From Lyophyllum atratum (Eukaryota; Basidiomycota; Agaricomycetes; Agaricales; Lyophyllaceae), in NCBI GenBank assembly GCA_014905825.1, contig JACGCN010000004.1:310001-374000 (forward strand): 64,000 bases of DNA. Reading direction: 5' to 3'. This document shows positions 47,681 through 59,744 of this stretch, one piece after another; positions within the stretch are counted from its first letter, which is position 1; every line of letters begins with the position of its first letter. A program made the translations under genes and the position numbers. The notes below the pieces were generated by a model that saw only the letters and a list, made by a program, of their open reading frames with translations, ran no database searches and was not told the origin of the DNA.

Positions 47681-48235
47681 GTCCTGGGTAGAGTCAATTG
47701 ACGAGCGTGAGGGAGCCAGCGTGGTGGTGGTGGTACAAGGACAAGGGGATATGATTACGTAACAGTCATGTCGTGAAAATGTTGAAGTCCCTGCCTGTCC
47801 TTAGACGAACTCGCAGAAACGCCCTACTAATTATAATTGACAGCGGCGAAGCTGAAGACTCATTCGACTACTCCTACGATATTCGTCTTGACCAGGGACA
47901 TGGGATTGGAATGCAGGGGCACGATCTCCCTATCCGAGATCCTGAACCACCAGTCGGGCTGCTATATGTTTTTCCTTGTACTGGAGCTCGAGTATCCCTT
48001 TCCGTTCCAATCAACAGGAAGGCCACATTCCCGCAATTCTTTCGAACACCATTGACGAGCGGGCTTTCTGAACGGAAGCTCTTAGGTAGCATTACAGAGG
48101 AACCTCCCTTCCTTATGCTAAAATGGTACACCTAATTACAACGCCGAACTGCTCCTGATGCTGCTACAGCCACCTAGGTTTCTTCGTGATTTGGAACTTA
48201 ACTTCGTCGCCATCGCCTCCTAACAACCTGGATTA
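47681..48235. other. Intergenic upstream of Caf1
   Basis: About 555 bp containing the Caf1 promoter and the 3' flank of the membrane-protein gene. A GGTGGTGGTGG stretch near 47725 is the only simple-sequence feature. Confidence 0.5.
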
Positions 48236-49724
48236 TCATTGCGATAATTTCTGGGAGTGAAATTCAATGGCGATATCGATCTCAGACCGCTCTATTGCCA
48301 GGGAAGCTTTCCCAGAGGCGTCTGAATGATGCATTACGACGCCTGTTCTCACCGCCTCAGAATTTGGCAGGACGGGGATGACGACGTCACGGTCGCGGAA
48401 TTCTTCTGGACCTCGCAGCTCCCGCGCCCAGCGGAAATTATTCGTCCAGCTATTCTCTCCTAGCGTCGTGCTGCTAGTCATATGGAGAGTCTCTCCAGCA
48501 CCAGAATTAGGATGGTGGCTTGCGAATCGGACTTGGCTGCCCACAGCGGTTCCTTGATGCGTTTTTCGCCGTATGCGGAATATCGACGTGACCATCACTG
48601 GGATGTTACACACAATGAGGGATACGCAATCTTCCACGATGGCAGCAATGATCACTTTAGGTCCTCTACGATAGTGATTCCAACGCCTTCAATGATATTG
48701 TCATTGAAGAAATGGAAGAAAACACTTACCCATGCAAGAAGATCAGAGCTGCATGCACGAGGGATACAGCAGTGGTGATAAGGCAGGTCGAAAAGATCAT
48801 CGTTAACCGTCGTCGTAGTCTTTTGTCATGGAGAGTACGAAGGAGTCTCAGAGGGGCGACGATGAGAATCGTATCGGACAGGACATCGGCTGTGACACCA
48901 GAAAGAAGTGATGAACATGTCATTATCAACGAGATAGTGAACTACTCACTGACGATTTGGGAGATGGCTACCTGACGATCGAGAGGGCATTCCAGATTCC
49001 CTTCATCCTTCCAGCTTGGCGCGGGTTCACAGGTCCAGAAGAGTTGGCAGACGAGAACAAGACTGAGGAGAAAGAACGAGACAGCAACAATAAGCAAGCG
49101 TCGCCGTCGGGTCGCGCTTGGATCGATCCGAATTATTGAAAACAAAATAGAAAGGCGGGCAAACCTGTAGAGGACTTAGGGGCCGCCGAATTTTCGCTAG
49201 AAGGTATAGCTCACCAAATCACGCCGTAGAAGGATGATGCCATGAGATAGTAGGTCGCGATCTTGGCTGCCTTCGGACTTGAATGCCTGGTGTGCACCAA
49301 GGTCCCAGTCATAAGCACAATTTGACATAAGGCGGAACATAGAGCCCATGCCTTTGGATCGTTAAGAGAGCGGTGGATAGAGGAGGGTAGAACTTACATC
49401 ATCAGCCCAGTATCGGCCGCGTCGAATCCATAGGCGATATGTTGTTGTTGCAATAGCTGGTATCGTACAAGCAATAGATGTAACTGTGTCAAAAGCGTCA
49501 GCGTCATGTTTACAATGAAATATGGCTTAGGAAGTACTACCAATTTCGTCCAGGGGACCAGTGGCGTTCAACATAGTGGGGAAAGGGACATATGGAGGGT
49601 GAGTGAGGCAGTATTTCTGATGTACTTACCTCCGGAGTAGAGCGATGCAGCATCATATATGTGAATGTACTCCTCATCAACAACAGTAGGATGCGGAGTA
49701 GACTATGAACTTCTTTGACGGTCA
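48236..49724 (-). CDS. Multi-pass integral membrane protein (fungal rhodopsin-domain-like family)
   Basis: ATG at 49724 (MTVKEVHSLLRILLLL). Exons then give TTTYRLWIRRGRYWADDAWAL near 49410-49450, an exon with IVLMTGTLVHTRHS and YYLMASSFYGVIW, then LFSIIRIDPSATRRRRLLIVAVSFFLL near 49100 with the typical QLFWTCEPAPSWK motif and ECPLDRQVAISQIV. Further exons carry SDTILIVAPLRLLRTL, MIFSTCLITTAVSLVHAAL and IIAAIVEDCVSLIVCNIPVMV. These blocks are shared by a basidiomycete family of seven-helix proteins related to the fungal rhodopsin/Pth11-like domain. Cys residues in WTC and ECP may form the extracellular disulphide. The cytosolic tail of about 100 residues ends at 48236. Ligand and signalling partner unknown. 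Confidence 0.75.
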
Positions 49725-51802
49725 TGATGGTTGGAGCAGATCTGAAAGGTGCTTGATGAATAACACCATAATAAGAGGACTCCAAAATGCGCGCTGATCT
49801 CTCAGTGAGTTCTTCCTGGATGGGGCTTAGTCGTGTGGGATAAATGCAACTGAAAATCGACGACCTGTGTGAATTTACTTGCAGAGATCCCTGTATCAGC
49901 TAGCGTTACTCACGCTCGAATCAATACGCCAACACAGAACATGGTAGTTGTAAGGTGTACCCGGAAACGGCGCAACCGGGCGTGTATATTCCCGCTAAAC
50001 ACGAACGATGATTTCCCAGCGCTTTCCTATGACAATGTTGACGAGAAGACTCAAAGAAGACTGATCGGGATACATCGGAAGCCGAAGAGCCAAGTCCAGC
50101 CCACGCCGGATCACATATACTTTGTCTTTTCAGAGTCAATAAACAGCAAGTGGTGTGGAGGGGTCTTGAGGATGCAGGCACTACAGTGAAGAGTGTAGAT
50201 TCAGCGGACGCTTCTTAGGTTGCAGTTACGAGGACATCACCTTGCGCGCTCTCACATATGATTATGGGCACTATGACATTGCATCATGTGGAAGCATACT
50301 GTGACCTACCTATAGCTGTTCATCGACAGTGTTACCTGCACCCGATGACGCTTGACGTGCGTCTAACTTATCTAGGCCATGCATGATAACGCTGCCGTGC
50401 ATGTGTTGCTCCGCTATGCTGGAGAAACGTTTGAAACCGCCTACAGTGAACACAATGTTGTGGCGACAGTAGAAACACCAAGCGGAAGTGGGAATTGACG
50501 CTGGACAAAGTCTCCTGCTGGTCTAACATTCGAAACGGCGAGAGGAGGTCCGCATGAGCCGCGTCGATCTCGTAGAATCGCTGATTGTCACGATGTGGAC
50601 CGAGGTGCAGCATAACCCGCCACATCTGGACGAGTTTCGAGTGTTGGACAGTTCCATACCAGAAGGCGGCCCACGTGCGGTTGCATATTATGGTCTGCAG
50701 TAGATGTATAAATAATCAGCTTCCGAAGCAACCGAGCACCACACGCGGAAAAGTTTTCTTGCTGCCCGCCTCCATACGCTTTAACAGGCAAGCAAGGAGT
50801 TTACACATCATGTGGTATGGCGTATCTTGAGAGGCAAGCTACGTAGAAGCGAGTGCGACTGCGACGAAAGGGGAGATGTGGCATTATTAGCAAGGTTTGC
50901 ATCCGCGTTGGTATCTGCATGCGTGAGGTGGCGACGTGGCGTGGGACATGAGTTATGGGTCGGCGACCTCTAATAATGTCGCTGATAAATGCGTCGACGG
51001 CATGGCAGACTCAGTTCTCATTTGGCTAGTTTGTGGAGGTCCTGACATAAAGAGTGAATCAGAAATATGCATTGTGGACGGAATAAGCAGGAGCAGAACG
51101 AACCTAAAATAGCAATCAGTCCTTGGGTGACGGATGTTCATCATGATTTGGAGCACCAGCCCTCTCCTTGAAGTAGCTTGAAATACATCCACCACCGCCG
51201 CCATCCACGCTTTCATCAGGCCTTCCCATCATATCAGGTCATATCAGTGCATTCAGATCCTGTACGATGGAAACTGATTCGCCCCTAGGATGGATCTCTC
51301 GTTCCTCTTTAGAACGTCTTCGGCATTGAACAAACAGAATGTCCCCGCATACTAAGAGCAGCTAAAATAACGACCCCTGAGTCTGACGAAGTCGGCTGAA
51401 GTTGATACCGAGTCAGTACCAGTGGCAATAATGAATCGATGGTTCATGAAGCTTTAGAACACAAGAGGCCTACCGTATAGGTGAAGCTGCGAAACGACAA
51501 GTGGCTCATCGAAGATGGCCAAATTGCGATCACGGTAACGTGACTAGTCTTTTTCGCAATTGCAATTTGCCGAAACTAAAAGTAGACGCGTCGCGTCGCG
51601 TCAAGTCCCGAACCAAAAGGATATATTTCATCACCCTCATAAAGGTGTGGCCCACCAAACATATCTCGCGCCACCGTCCCCGCAGCCCTACATGGTATAT
51701 ACATACAAATCAATATCAATTACACCCCTCACATCCTCAAAAGCCCAATCCATACAAAAAGACACCCAAAAATAAAACATCCCAACCCCCCAACTCCCAC
51801 AG
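49725..51802. other. Intergenic, about 2.1 kb without a recognised gene
   Basis: The promoter of the membrane-protein gene lies at the left and the 3' flank of the first Zn2Cys6 gene at the right. Short frames are present on both strands, none convincing. The last 150 bp are A/C-rich. Confidence 0.45.
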
Positions 51803-54800
51803 CTAGAACCAGGCCATATACCCCGTCTCCTCACACTGCACATTCAACGCCCCATGATCAAAATTGTACTCCTCATCCGCATTCACCCTCGGCGCCCCCG
51901 GCACAAACGGCGTCTGCACCTGTCCCGCAACAGGGAAGGCATACCGCAGCTCCCTGTTCACGCCCGCATTCGCATAACGGTAGATGTCCGGTAGCGGCAG
52001 CCATGGCTCCTGTCCTTGTCCTTGTCCTTGTCCCCCTCCCTGCGCATGCCCGTTCCCATGCCACCCTAGAGGATGCAAAGACGACGAGCGCGAAAGCTCA
52101 GACGCCCCCGGAGGTTGCACGTGCTCTCGTTCCTCGACGTACCGCCGAAGAACTGGGTGGGCACCTTGGAAGGAATCGGGCGTCACATGTCCCACTGGCG
52201 TAGCATTGTCTTCCCGGGGGCCGATGCTACCGTGCAGCCCGACCAGTGCTGAGGCACTCTGGTACTGCTTGAGCGCCTGACGCGATTTGTCTGCGAGCTT
52301 TTCTGTGACGTGCTGCATCCAGGTCTTACTTTAGCAAACAGGTAACGAGGGGAGTGGGGGGTGGACGTACGAGGAGACCCCTGCATAGCGGCAAAATCTG
52401 GGCCGCGTGCCCGAAGAGTCTACACGCCCTATCGAGGTGCTTCTGCGCATCTGGTGCGGAGGGCGTCGCCGGAGCACGGGATACGAACAGCGCGAGGGTA
52501 GCCTAGATACAGCACATGAATTTAAGGGCCCAAATCATATTGAGAGGAGGGAAGGTGACGTACAGCAGCCGAGTACGCGTTGAACCAAAAGTACAGGAAC
52601 CTCGCGGAGAGCTGGGGTTCGTGCTCAAAGAGCGCCTCGATGCTCGTGATGAGAGAGGCGGCGCCGAGACAGGTCGCGAGCACGGAGGGCGCGTAGGGGT
52701 GGTGCAAATCGAAGCCTTCGGGGCGGCTCATGGCTTCTGTGAAGTAGCGGCGGTGGAGCTGGAGGAGGGCTGTACTGGTCCGTCAGTGTCGTGTCATAAT
52801 TTGAACGTGGGAAGGAATAGGGAAGGGAAGAGGGGGGAAGAGGGAAGAAGAAAGAAGGGAGGAAAACCCCACCAATATCCCGACTCGTAGCCACCAACGC
52901 CCTCTGCATGACCAGAAACCTCGGCTGCATCTCCTGCGTATGCGTAAGCACATACGTCTCCTCAAGAAGCGGCGGCACCCTGAAGTCGCGCACCGCCGTA
53001 TCGAGCGCCAGGACGGTCGAGTACCCAGGCGGATCGACGACGACGACGGCGGCTTCGAGGATGGGCGTGAGGCATTGGATGAAGAAGGCGTTCTTCCACT
53101 CGTGGTCTGTTGATGTTCGGGGTTAGCTGAAGCGCTGAGACGTGAAGAGGGAGAGGAGAACGTACATATTATTTCCTCGCGGGGGACGTACAAGCCTGCC
53201 CCGACGAAGGAAGGGGGTTTCGCATCGACGTGGCGGAGGCATATCGAGGGCGGGCGGCCGAGGGATAAACTCTAGTTTGATGATGATGTTTAGTGCATAG
53301 TTATGGGGTGCAGGGTGGATGAAGGGAGTCCGCACCATACGAGCGTCGAGGTTGAGCAGTTCCCAGAACACTGCTCGGCGTTTCTCATCCTCCTCTGGGA
53401 TGCCTTTCAACCTGGGGTTGTCGCGATCTATGTATGAAGGGTACCGCTCGGTCAATACCTGTGAGAACAGGATGTATGAGGGTGTTACGCACGGAGGCCG
53501 AGCTGGGAGATAGGAATATGATTTAGTGAAAGATGAGGAAGGGAAGGAGAAGGAAACGCGCACCCCTTGCGCCAGCTTCGCCACGAACCCCATCAGATTC
53601 CACGCATACCCAACCGCTTTCTTGTTATCCGAAAAAATGAGATGCCACCAGATCATGAAAAACTGAATCACAACAACTCAATCAGTTCAGGAATCAATCT
53701 AAACAAAAGGACTCACAAGTGCATGCAGCACATCAAAGTCTGGCTCCTCCATGAGTGGGATCTCGCATACGCTCGCACGAGCAAGATGATGGTACGCCTC
53801 GCCGTACAGAGACCCAAGCGGGCGGTTAAGATCGACAAGGGACCCGATGGAGAGGATCATGAGGAGCAGGGCGAGGCGGCGCGGTGACAAGTCCTCAATG
53901 GTAGTGCTGTAGCAGTGGTGTAACAGATTTTGGAGGAACGTCTCTGACGCATCGAGGTGATACCTGCGGGTGATTGTCATTAGCGACCGCCTCTGATGTA
54001 TAACATGTAGAACGGGACGGAAAATACGTAATGGGAAATGAACGGGACAAGAGAGGGGGGATAAACAGTATACGTACTGCCAGAGTGCATTGCGGCGCGC
54101 TTCTTCGCAGATGGCTTGGGCCTCATGGCGCGAGGGCAATGCGTCGCGGATGCGTTTGCGGATACGGAGGTCGACGGACCATGGGAAGGGGAACGTGCCG
54201 CTCAGCTGTAGGATATCCGGGGGGACCTCCGGCGGGCCTTGTTCGACGTGGGGCTGAGGCTGGTGGTGTGTGAGGTAATGGGGATTGGGGCTTGAGCTCG
54301 GAGTAGTGCTGTCAGGGCGAGTTGGGTGGGAGAGGGATAGTGCGCTTGTGGAGTGGTGAAGGTCTTCTCCGTCGAGGCCGGATGGGCCGGCGTTGGGCTG
54401 TTGTTGTTGTTGTGATAATGAGGCAGGCTGTGGGGCAATGTAGAGATCTTGTGAGGTCTTGATGCGGAGTAGCTCGGGGGATAGGAGGGGATGGGGGTGA
54501 TTTGAGCATGTGGATTGGAGGGCGTGAAGGGCATCTTCGAGGTCCCGGACACGATCGCTCAGGACCGTAATCTTTTCGTGCAGCTGTTCTGTGTTGGCTA
54601 GTATAAACCTGGAGGAGGCTGTGAATAAATCGTGGCGAGGATAACGCGTGCGAGGGCTTACCGGCTTCCCCGACCGGACGTAAGTGCACCTATAGCACAT
54701 CAACATCCAGTAACATCACATCCATAACCAGGCCACACTCACCTTCCGGGCAGAGACTGCCACACCCTCGCTTGACGCACGACTGGTTTTCAAAAGTTAG

Positions 54801-55261
54801 ATTTAAGCTCAAGCGCAACACCAACCACAACCACCGACCTGACAGGGAAAAACGCGGTCGCACTATGGATGCCCAGTTAGCCGCTACTGCTAACCGAAAG
54901 ATACGAAGCAAAATCCTGCCTTGAGCTTCAACCTGCCCATACGCAGTGGCGTCAGCTCCGATCCGAACGTCCGGACATCGATGGGGGCTGCGACTCACCG
55001 ACGACACTCCTTACACGACAGCTTCCGATTCTTGTCCTTGTCCTGCGTGCGTGGTGTACCCCCCGCTGTATCCTGGCGTCCGCCTTTCTTAGCCTCCATG
55101 GGCGTGGGCGTGGCGGGGTACTCTTCCAACCCGGGCGGGGCAGGGAGCATCATACCATCCCGGTGGTGGTACGCCAGAGGATCATCGAGGGTGTTCCGGG
55201 CGCGCTTGACAGGGCGATTCCCTTGGTCGTCGTGTGGTGGCGGTGGGTGTGCGCCGTACAT
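51803..55261 (-). CDS. Zn2Cys6 transcription factor 1 (fungal-specific TF domain)
   Basis: ATG at 55261 (MYGAHPPPPHDDQGN). A basic, proline-rich N-terminus leads to the binuclear zinc cluster C-x2-C-x6-C-x5-C-x2-C-x8-C (SCKECRRLKLKCDRVFPCQSC...). The linker GALTSGRGSRFILANTEQLHEKI continues into a coiled coil (VLSDRVRDLEDALHALQ). A low-complexity Ser/Pro/Gln region follows. The fungal-specific TF domain includes PLMEEPDFDVLHAL, NKKAVGYAWNLMGFVAKLAQ, DEKRRAVFWELLNLDARM and LSLGRPPSICLRHVDAKPP. The C-terminus is Gly/Gln-rich (HAQGGGQGQGQGQ). It should be a nuclear regulator binding CGG-type half sites as a dimer. It is a tandem paralogue of the next gene. Within the zinc cluster the coding sequence uses a 13-nt micro-exon (54920-54932) followed by a GC-AG intron (54863-54919). 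Confidence 0.9.
54920..54932 (-). other. 13-nt micro-exon in the zinc cluster of transcription factor 1
   Basis: Encodes the LKLK part of CRRLKLKCD. A GT-AG intron precedes it (acceptor CAG at 54933-54935). The downstream donor is GC (CTCAAG|GCAGG) and that 57-nt intron ends CATAG at 54863. Confidence 0.85.
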
Positions 55262-55913
55262 CACCAGGTTCGAGGCGTGTAGTGGGGGGAGCAGCAAAAG
55301 GTAAGCTTTCCGCGAAACCTAATAGTAATAGCACAGAGAGCTTCGAATCACCTCGTGACCTGTGGGCTTGAAGCTGACGGGGGGATTGTCATTGCCCATC
55401 GTAATTTACAATTTGCGAGAGAACGGAGAACGGGGCCGGTGCAGGGTCTCGCGTGCTGATACCCCAAGTGGGATCGGCGCCTCGAGTCGTCATATACGCG
55501 GCCGCGGTTATTTTTTGCCGGTGCGACCGACTCGGAGTGCGTGTATCACGGAGATGTCAGGATCGATTTCTTGGGAGCGTTTTTGGTGTGAAGTAGGGAC
55601 AAGAATGGGAAGGGGGGTACGTACATAGCGAGGGGAAGGTAGTAGAAATTGGATATGGTACACAGATTACGAAGGGTACATTTACACGGGGCAGATAGCG
55701 AAAGCACGGAACCAAGACAGGATCACAAGTAGATAAAGAACAAAGACCAAAAGGAACACAGACGCAATACCCGACGTCGCGGCATATCTAATATGAAAGT
55801 CCTTCACAGCAACGACCTCCCTTTAGGTACGAGATCCGACAAACAAGACATAGAGCAAAGAAAAAAACAGACCAATGATCCACACTGCGAGAACCCAATG
55901 CCCTCCCTCATGA
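55262..55913. other. Intergenic between the two Zn2Cys6 genes
   Basis: About 650 bp with the promoter of transcription factor 1 and the 3' flank of transcription factor 2. No gene seen. Confidence 0.5.
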
Positions 55914-58900
55914 TCAGAAGAACGACATCCAACTCTGCTCATTATTCGAGCTCAACGCCCCCAGCTCAAAATTCAACGTCTCCACCACCGCCGCCATCTT
56001 CGACGTCGGCTCCAATCCCCCCTGTCCCCCCTGCTGCCCCCCCACCACCGGCGGCGCAGGCAACAAAAACGTCCCGGGCTCCTTATAGCTATAACTATAC
56101 AAATCCGGCAACACCGGGCTCGCCTTCGGCATCCCCGCCGGCGGCGGCGCCCAAAAGTGGCTCGGCGGGCAGTTCGCCGCGACCTTCACGCTGCACGAGC
56201 ACGGCTTGCGGTGCGGGTACAGCGCGCGCGCGCGGTCGTGCACCTCCACGATGCATTGCGCGAGGGAGCGGTGGGTGTGTGCGAAGGAGTCGGTGGCGGG
56301 GGGAGGGGAGGGGGAGACGTAGAGGCCTTGGTGGTGGTGCTGGCGGAGGGGGGAGAGGGGGGGAGGGTGCATGGAGTCGAGGTCGAGCTCGAGGGCGTTG
56401 GGGTCGTTGTGCACGACGTGTTGGAGGACGGTTTGGACCTCTTGTCCGTCGGACCATCGGTTGTAGATGTCGTTCGCCTTGTTCACCATCGTCTCCAGGA
56501 TCGGCTATTCAAGGACGCTCCGTCAGCCTGGGACCGCGGAGAAGACGGTAATGACTTACGATGACCTGCAGGGCGCGCGGACACGTGTCCCTGGCGGACT
56601 TGAACAAGCTCCTGGCGCGCTCGAGTTCCTGAAGGGCCGCAGGACTCAGGCACGTAAACGGCGCCCTTGACACAAGCAGGCACAGCGCAACCTGTCATCA
56701 GCGCAACCAATAAAAGGGCGGGGCGGGGTTGGGCAGGAGCAAGGAAAAACATATAAGCAAGGCAAGGAGAAACATATAAGCAACCAAACACCAGACTCAA
56801 AAAAACGCAAAGTACGCACGGCTGCGGAAAAGGCATTAGACCAGTACCCGAGTATCCTCGCCGTGAGCTGGGGCTCGCGGTGGTACAGATCCTGCACGGT
56901 GGCGATCATGCGGGAGGCGCTGAGGAACACCGCGACCACCGACGGGGCGTATTTGTGTCTTCTATTGAAGGACTCTTCCGGGCCGCTCAGTGCGCGCGTG
57001 AAGAATGAGCGGTGGAGCTGGAGGAGGACTGCGTGGGATAGTGGGGATGAATCAGTAAGGGGAGGGGGAAAGGGGAGGGGGAAGGGAAGGGGAAAGGGGA
57101 AGGGAGGGAACTCACCAGCCTCGAGCGCGATGCTCAGGGACGCTTTTTGCATGAGGAGAGAGCGGGTATGTGGGGAGCCGGTGCGGAGGGGCGGGGGGAA
57201 GGAGAAGTCGCGGATCTTGGTGTCGAGCTCGATGACGGTGCTGTACTCGAGCTGCGGCTGGGATGTCACCTCCAGCACGGGTGCCAGGCACTCGATGTAG
57301 CAGGAGTGTTTCCATTCCTGGTCTTTTTGGGAGGGAGAGGACATGGTTAGAGAGGAAGAGAGAATGGGGGAAGGGAGGGGGGAAGGGGAAGGGAGACGTA
57401 CAGTAGTGCAGGCTCTCGGAGGGGTCGATGCCGTGGTCGGGCTGGTAGGAGGGGCGTTGGCAGTCCATGTAGCGGATGCAGAGGGAAGGGGGGCGGCCGA
57501 GGGAGAGGGACTGTGAATGGCCGTGAGTGGATGACGAGAGACCTGTGGGGAGATGCGACGTACGAGCCTCGCATCGAGGTACAGCAGCTCCCAGAACAAC
57601 GAGCGGCGCTTCTCCACCTCCTCGGGTATAACCTTCGCGCCCCCCGTATTCCTATGCAAGCCAATCTACACCGGCGCACCCATCAGCACCATCCATCACA
57701 CGCAGGAACACAAAATAAAGGGAAAAAGGGAGAGAAGAACTCACACTCTGCGCCAACTTCGCCGTCAACCCCATCAACCCCCACGCATACCCCGCCGCCT
57801 TCTTCTTATCCGAAAACACCAACAAATACCAAATCTCATAAAACAGCGCCGTAATCGTCTCCACATTCGTCTCCTCCATCACCGGGATCTCGCATAACGC
57901 CGCCCTTGCCAATTGGTGATACTGCTCGGCGTCGGGGGAGTCGGGCGGGCGCCGGTGGAGGTCGACGAGGCACCCGACGGCGAGGATCATGAAGAGGAGG
58001 GCGAGGCGCCGGGGGGAGAGGTCGGGGGTGGGGGTGGTGTAGCAGTGGTGCGCGAGGTTGGGGAAGAAGGTTTCGGAGGGGTGCGGGTTGTACCTGTGGG
58101 AGGGTGGGATGGGTGGGGGGGAAGAGGGAAGGAGTGGTTAGTGGGTGAATTGGGATTAAAGGGAGGGGGGAGGGGAACGTACTGCCAGAGAGCGTTCTCC
58201 ATGGCTTGGGACCAAAGATACTCAGCTTCGGCGCGGGGCGGGAGCATGCTACGGATGTAGGCGCGCAGCTTGAGGTTCGGCTCCGGGGAGACGTTCTCAG
58301 GGAGCGGGTAGGATTGGCTCAGGCGGAGCACCTCTGCGAACATCGCGTCGGGGGTGTCGTGCGTCTGGTCATGCTAAATTCATGCCAGGTGAGGATAAGG
58401 GTGGATTTGGGGGGTGGGTGGGACTTACGTGGAGGGAGAAGGTACCGGTGCGATCATGCGTCTCTTCGCTGGGCGAGCTGGGGCTGCCGTTCATGTGTTC
58501 ATTCCCATTCCCATTCCCGTTCATGTTCAGGTTGATATGCAGACCCGCCGTGTCCACATCCATCTTCCCCTCGCTCCCTTCCTTCTCCTCTCTCTCATGC
58601 CCGTGCCCAAGCGCGTTCCCGTTTTGCGTCCCGCCGTATAGCCCCATGGTGCTCTTGACGCCGAGGAACTGCGGCGCGAGGAGCGGGTGATCGGGCGCGA
58701 GGGCTTCTTCGAGTTGGCGGATGCGTTCGGACATGTCGTGGATCTTGGTGTGCAGCTGTTCGGTGTTGGCGAGGATGAAGCGGGTGCCTTTGCCGGAGAC
58801 GAGGACGCCTGGGGGAGGGGGGGTGAGTTTGGTTCATGTGATGGGACGGAGATGAGGAGACGACATGAAGTGTGGCGAGGGTGGATGGGAGGAGGGTGGA

Positions 58901-59523
58901 TGGGATGGGAGATGTGGTAGATGGCACGCACCTTCTGGACATATTTCCGCACAGCCGCGTTTCTGTAATTAGAGTACTGTAATGAGCATGATCGTCCACT
59001 CTCTTCCAGCCCGGTGCCGTATTAATGAACCACAGCGGCAACTCACCTTGCATGACGCACACGGGAAGTTACGATCACACTACCCAAAGCCCTCAGCATC
59101 AGATTTTCAGGGTCACCCCACCAAAGAAAAAAAACACTAACCTTCAGTTTGAGTCTACACCCCCACCACCAAGCAATTAATGATCCTACGATTCCGAAAG
59201 CAGACTCGAAACGGCAACACACCTTCTGCATTCGCAGCACGACAGGGGTGCCTGTGAAGGATATCAACGTCTCGCGCATTGACACACTATTCGATGATGA
59301 TGAAGCGCCCCACCTTCTTTCCGCCCGGTTTCTTCGCCACATTGCCCTCTGCGATGAATATATGGTCTACAGGCTGTGCACCCGCAGCAGAATCAAACGC
59401 CGGCTCCTCCTTCGGTGCAGGATTTTTGCGGGGTCTCTTCAGTGGGCGGGGCGAGCCATTGACAGGGGGGTGGAGGGAGGAGGAGGAGGAAGTGGTGGAG
59501 GGGTGGAGAGGGTCCGGGGACAT
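55914..59523 (-). CDS. Zn2Cys6 transcription factor 2 (fungal-specific TF domain)
   Basis: ATG at 59523 (MSPDPLHPSTTSSSSS). The N-terminus carries a basic patch (RPLKRPRKNPAPK), then the zinc cluster APLSCCECRRLKLKCDRNFP with CASCKKRGCAEICPEG. The linker is FILANTEQLHTKIHDMS followed by a coiled coil (ERIRQLEEAL). The regulatory domain includes CEIPVMEETNVETITALFYEIWYLL, DKKKAAGYAWGLMGLTAKLAQS, EVEKRRSLFWELLYLDARL and SLGRPPSLCIRYMDC. The C-terminal tail of about 150 residues is Pro/Gly-rich. Order of domains, linker and exon layout match the downstream paralogue, so the two arose by tandem duplication. The micro-exon at 59142-59154 is shared. Target genes unknown; none of the neighbours forms an obvious regulon. 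Confidence 0.9.
57040..57115. repeat. Purine-rich (sense-strand pyrimidine-rich) intronic tract
   Basis: A nearly uninterrupted G/A run on the + strand (GGGGAGGGGGAAAGGGGAGG repeats) inside an intron of transcription factor 2. A similar tract lies at 57340-57400. Confidence 0.8.
59142..59154 (-). other. 13-nt micro-exon in the zinc cluster of transcription factor 2
   Basis: ACTCAAACTGAAG encodes LKLK. Both flanking introns are GT-AG here (acceptor TGTAG, donor GTTAGT), unlike the GC donor in transcription factor 1. Confidence 0.85.
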
Positions 59524-59736
59524 GTGAATGGAGGGGAGGATTGCGTGTAATTCGGACGGAGGCTGAAGGTGGAAAGTATAAGCCTGGGTTGGTGGGCGGA
59601 GATCAGGCGAAAAGGCCGGAAAGGGAAACAGAGATAATGATATACATTTCCTACACACGGCGATGAAAGTCAATGGGGAACACCGTTGACTTCCATCATT
59701 TGATGAGAGAGTCTGCGTCCCACGAGGCCCACGACA

Positions 59737-59744
59737 GGTCGTGC
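59737..59744. repeat. Target-site duplication, left copy
   Basis: GGTCGTGC immediately precedes the terminal inverted repeat, and an identical copy follows the element at 60717-60724. Confidence 0.85.

Noticed and set aside
55793..56564. Long GC-rich + strand frames opposite the 3' end of transcription factor 2
   Set aside because: Arg/Gly/Pro-rich shadows of the codon bias of the real minus-strand exon; no motif or intron structure of their own.
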